From contig CACYKE010000005.1 of the NCBI GenBank assembly GCA_902774925.1, positions 1-64,000 on the forward strand: 64,000 nt of DNA, written 5' to 3'. Source of the stretch: an uncultured Prevotellaceae bacterium (GTDB taxonomy: Bacteria; Bacteroidota; Bacteroidia; Bacteroidales; Bacteroidaceae). Shown one piece after another: positions 61,750 to 64,000 of the stretch. The translations under genes were made by a program, and so were the position numbers. The number at the start of each line of letters is the position of its first letter. The first letter of the stretch is position 1. The notes under the pieces were generated by a model. The model searched no databases and was not told the origin of the DNA. It saw only the letters and a list, made by a program, of their open reading frames with translations.

Positions 61750-62784
61750 TTATTTAATTAATCGATTCCTAATTGATATACATTTTTCCATCCATTCACC
61801 ATTGACAGCATAATAGTAGCTGTCATGTTTGGTATATGGCGACGAAAGAGAGTTAGAGAATTCACGAAGGGTTGAAATGATCTGCTCCATAGATTTTAAT
61901 GGGGCTGAAGAATGACGATTCAGACTATCTTCTGTGAATAATACCTGTGGCGTGATTGTTTGGTCTGCCGTACCAACAGTCTTGTTAAATGCCGCAAGAC
62001 TATAATCCGTCTTCACCACGAAGTAGTTGGAAACAATGCGCCGATTATGGAGATTATGATAGGCTTCGTTTTTACCAGTAATACCTAATACCTCCATCGT
62101 TATGGGATAAGGACGCTTGAATTCTTCTTTGATGTCATTCAGCCGCTTTGCAATAGTCTGAAAGTCATAAAGAGCATCTATGCTGTCTTTATCAAAAATA
62201 ACAGTAATATGATAGGTGGTATTCAATTCACGTGGCAGTAGCTCTGTTAAAATACTGCGCACATTATCAAAACCATTTCCATATTTTGCATTGGTGGTTT
62301 TAAATAGATAACGATCTGTAAGAATAAGAGCGTTAGAGGGTAGGGACTCCACACTATCCAGCACCGTATCCCATCCTCTTCCCAGAGGCTTGTTTTTGTC
62401 TGTAGTATGTTCGTCGTTGATGTCGATTAACGAAGATATGTTCGTATCTATGCCACTCCGGCAAATCACTCCGTATTCCGCTTGGATCTTTTTTGCTTCA
62501 GCAAGCGTTATATCAAGAATAAATAATGAAGAAGGATTCTTGAGAACTGATTCTGGTTTGGATGGAATATTCTTGATATATTCAGTCCTCGTTGTATCAG
62601 CCACAAGACCAAAATCGTCTTTTAACTGTTTAATCCATGCTAAATCGGGAACATCCATAGCCACATATAGATTCTTGGCGGACTTAAGAATCTTGAACAG
62701 GTTCGACCGGGAATTATTTGGCCGTTGACTCTCTGCTTGAATGATATTCCTCAGAATTTTCTCTGCTATAAATATCTTGAACAT
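61750..62784 (-). CDS. First gene of the Cas13 operon, unknown function
   Basis: A 344-residue soluble alpha/beta protein. Segments: 'ALILTDRYLFKTTNAKYGNGFDNV', 'RELNTTYHITVIFDKDSIDAL' and 'YHNLHNRRIVSNYFVVKTDY'. The last, H-x-x-x-R then a strand, faintly resembles the phospholipase-D-like MIT_C domain, but a catalytic HKD pair is not visible. It has the operon promoter at 62844-62851 and lies 10 bp upstream of the TIR-like gene. As first gene it may be a sensor, or a regulator; function cannot be assigned. Confidence 0.7.
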   Translation of the reverse strand: MFKIFIAEKILRNIIQAESQRPNNSRSNLFKILKSAKNLYVAMDVPDLAWIKQLKDDFGLVADTTRTEYIKNIPSKPESVLKNPSSLFILDITLAEAKKIQAEYGVICRSGIDTNISSLIDINDEHTTDKNKPLGRGWDTVLDSVESLPSNALILTDRYLFKTTNAKYGNGFDNVRSILTELLPRELNTTYHITVIFDKDSIDALYDFQTIAKRLNDIKEEFKRPYPITMEVLGITGKNEAYHNLHNRRIVSNYFVVKTDYSLAAFNKTVGTADQTITPQVLFTEDSLNRHSSAPLKSMEQIISTLREFSNSLSSPYTKHDSYYYAVNGEWMEKCISIRNRLIK

Positions 62785-62843
62785 ACGCTTTCAGTTATTG
62801 GTTGGAAATAGTAATCCATGCACGAAACAGTGTTTCTGCGCCA

Positions 62844-62851
62844 CAAAGTTA
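62844..62851 (-). promoter_or_regulatory. Promoter -7 box of the Cas13/RT-Cas1 operon
   Basis: TAACTTTG on the minus strand, 60 bp before the ATG at 62784. All eight genes to 49883 follow with gaps of at most 21 bp, so this may be the only promoter of the operon. Confidence 0.65.
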
Positions 62852-62891
62852 CAAAAAATTTATGAAACAATGAAAAAATATTGTTTTTTTA

Positions 62892-63362
62892 TTAATGCTC
62901 ATTCGCATTCTTTCTATCGCAGGTATGTAGCACATGCCAGAGTTCTGTGGTTTCATCCATCTTAGATAAAGGAACGTGATGCATGTGATTGGCTATGGCT
63001 ATACGTTCTTCATTAAGAAGTTCAAAGCCAAAAACGTCAAGTAGATCAACTGAACGTTGCCCATGATGATGGCGACCGATTTCATCGAGCCCTTCCAAAT
63101 GTGAGGTACATAAATCATGGAACAAAGCAGCAATTCGGCAACTTTCATCAGGCAGATGGGGAGCCATCTTTATCATCTCGAAATAGACACCCAAGGAGTG
63201 GTCGGCCAAACCACCCTTATATCGATGATGATGGTGGCAATGGGCAGTGAAGTAGTCACTCTTTACCAGATAGCTAATCACGTTACCCATTCCCTCTCGT
63301 TCAATATCGCTCAGTAGCGATATGATTTCTTGTTTAGATGAAGTAATACCAAAGATATTCAT
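62892..63362 (-). CDS. HD-domain phosphohydrolase-like protein
   Basis: A 156-residue protein. 'HHHHRYKGGLADHSLGVYFEM' gives the first metal-binding His, 'IAALFHDLCTSHLEG' the HD pair, and 'IAIANHMHHVPL' a further ligand region, so the HD metal site seems complete. HD proteins cleave phosphates of nucleotides or cyclic nucleotides. The start at 63362 (MNIFGIT) overlaps the upstream ADP-ribosyltransferase-like gene by 29 bp. It lies 108 bp before the Cas13 operon, separated by the operon promoter, so a functional link is possible but not shown. Confidence 0.75.
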   Translation of the reverse strand: MNIFGITSSKQEIISLLSDIEREGMGNVISYLVKSDYFTAHCHHHHRYKGGLADHSLGVYFEMIKMAPHLPDESCRIAALFHDLCTSHLEGLDEIGRHHHGQRSVDLLDVFGFELLNEERIAIANHMHHVPLSKMDETTELWHVLHTCDRKNANEH

Positions 63363-64000
63363 CCCACAATACCTTCCATCCGTATAAGACAAACCATATT
63401 ACGACAATAAATGCAATAATTACAAGAAAGCAGAACCGTGTGCTTTTCAAAATGTCATCAATAACGACTTTTGAGAAAAGCCAATGTCTCAGACCTCCGT
63501 CGATGTGTTGCGCCATTCCTGTACGGAAGTTAAAGACAAAGACAGGGCGTATGCGCCAAGGATGATTGTAACGATTCTGCCAATCGAATAGGCAATATTC
63601 CCAATAACCACCCCGCTGATTCCACCATTCACCTGTCGTATAGTCATTCTTTTCTGCATACTTGTTCAAAACGGCAGGATTGCCATTGGCTCCAGCGTTC
63701 TTATAAATAGAATAAGGTGCCAGTGAATAGTTGATAATTTTTCCAAGCGACACACGGCAAACTAACATTACAGGATTGCTGTCACTCAGTCGATATGGAT
63801 CTTCTGCATATCTTCTAGCTACGCTACGACGTGAAGCAAAATAGACACCAATTCCTCCCCAGCTGCTCTGACTTGCTGTAAAAGTACCTTCTGTCCAAGC
63901 CCTCACGTTTTTCTTCGTAATAGCACGTCCTGCCGTCAAGTCTGTGCCATGATAAAGTGTTATTGCAGGAATCACAGTGTCTATAACCGTCCAAACAGCC
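63334..64000 (-). CDS. ADP-ribosyltransferase-like membrane protein (5' end outside window)
   Basis: The frame is open to the window edge, so the start lies beyond 64000. The visible 222 residues have a PARP/ART-like core: 'TLYHGTDLTAGRAI' (His), 'GGIGVYFASRRSVARRYAED' (Tyr and the fold marker) and 'GGYWEYCLFDWQNRY' (possible Glu). A C-terminal TM helix (about 'CFLVIIAFIVVIWFVLYGW') anchors it, followed by a Trp/Tyr-rich end. Such proteins modify macromolecules with ADP-ribose, as toxins or defence effectors. Its 3' end overlaps the HD gene, implying joint expression. Confidence 0.65.
   Translation of the reverse strand, partial: AVWTVIDTVIPAITLYHGTDLTAGRAITKKNVRAWTEGTFTASQSSWGGIGVYFASRRSVARRYAEDPYRLSDSNPVMLVCRVSLGKIINYSLAPYSIYKNAGANGNPAVLNKYAEKNDYTTGEWWNQRGGYWEYCLFDWQNRYNHPWRIRPVFVFNFRTGMAQHIDGGLRHWLFSKVVIDDILKSTRFCFLVIIAFIVVIWFVLYGWKVLWDEYLWYYFI

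Noticed and set aside
47585..62784. Type III CRISPR locus, given RT-Cas1 and a CorA-like protein
   Set aside because: No Cas10, Cas7 or Cas5 gene is present in the window; the only effector is a two-HEPN Cas13.

Overview
The window looks like the chromosome of a Bacteroidales bacterium, most likely Prevotella or a close relative. The signs are: many Bacteroidetes-type promoters (-7 box TAnnTTTG), DUF4248/VapE-type mobile genes, a DUF5020 protein, secreted GH5 and GH127/146 glycosidases, a relic of a type IX secretion sorting tail, and a PduO-type adenosyltransferase. No rRNA is present; one tRNA-Gln(CUG) lies at 18628-18698.

Layout. 1-3100 holds a small mobile-element remnant (DUF4248, VapE-like primase/helicase, a companion protein) followed by a strongly folded intergenic element. 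3100-7450 is a run of small secreted, lipo- and membrane proteins next to a TPR/HTH membrane regulator. 7480-22400 is mostly core genome: CDF metal transporter, corrinoid adenosyltransferase, surE, lpxB, a sigma-70 factor, GH5 glycosidase, cdsA, ftsH, rsfS, tRNA-Gln, GH127/146 glycosidase and alanine dehydrogenase. 22455-31336 is a biosynthetic locus: a two-module non-ribosomal peptide synthetase ending in a reductase domain, a MATE exporter, and the scar of a lost second copy of both. 31366-39903 holds a broken transporter, an outer-membrane barrel, a STAS / SpoIIE-type partner-switching pair, a TlpA-like thioredoxin, a Y-family polymerase with a small YolD-like partner, a patatin and a GlsB-like membrane protein. 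From about 40 kb the sequence is visibly richer in A+T and its genes are accessory: an AAA+ ATPase with a Sel1-like partner, a block of unknown membrane genes with a four-carbon-acid-sugar-kinase-like gene, and a TerB-like protein.

The centrepiece is 47585-62784: a CRISPR array of 24 identical 36-nt repeats plus one decayed copy, and a single leftward operon of eight genes. In transcription order these are a 344-aa protein of unknown function, a 512-aa membrane/pentapeptide/TIR-like protein, a 422-aa two-TM helical protein, a 1507-aa Cas13 with HEPN motifs near both ends, a 475-aa protein with CorA-like topology, a 154-aa small protein, a reverse transcriptase-Cas1 fusion, and Cas2. Effector architecture and repeat ends (GTTG...CAAC) point to type VI-B, but known VI-B loci generally lack adaptation genes and their effectors are usually about 1100-1200 aa. 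An RT-Cas1/Cas2 module able in principle to take spacers from RNA, an RNA-guided RNase, and three membrane-anchored accessory proteins in one operon make a candidate new type VI variant. Most spacers read like sense coding sequence on the + strand, so crRNAs made from the leader side would be antisense to mRNA. An HD-domain protein and an ADP-ribosyltransferase-like protein lie just upstream on the same strand.

A second theme is repeats that have moved into genes in frame: one family sits twice in lpxB and twice near 36 kb, and others form part of the signal peptide of a DUF4886 protein and an inter-module linker of the peptide synthetase.
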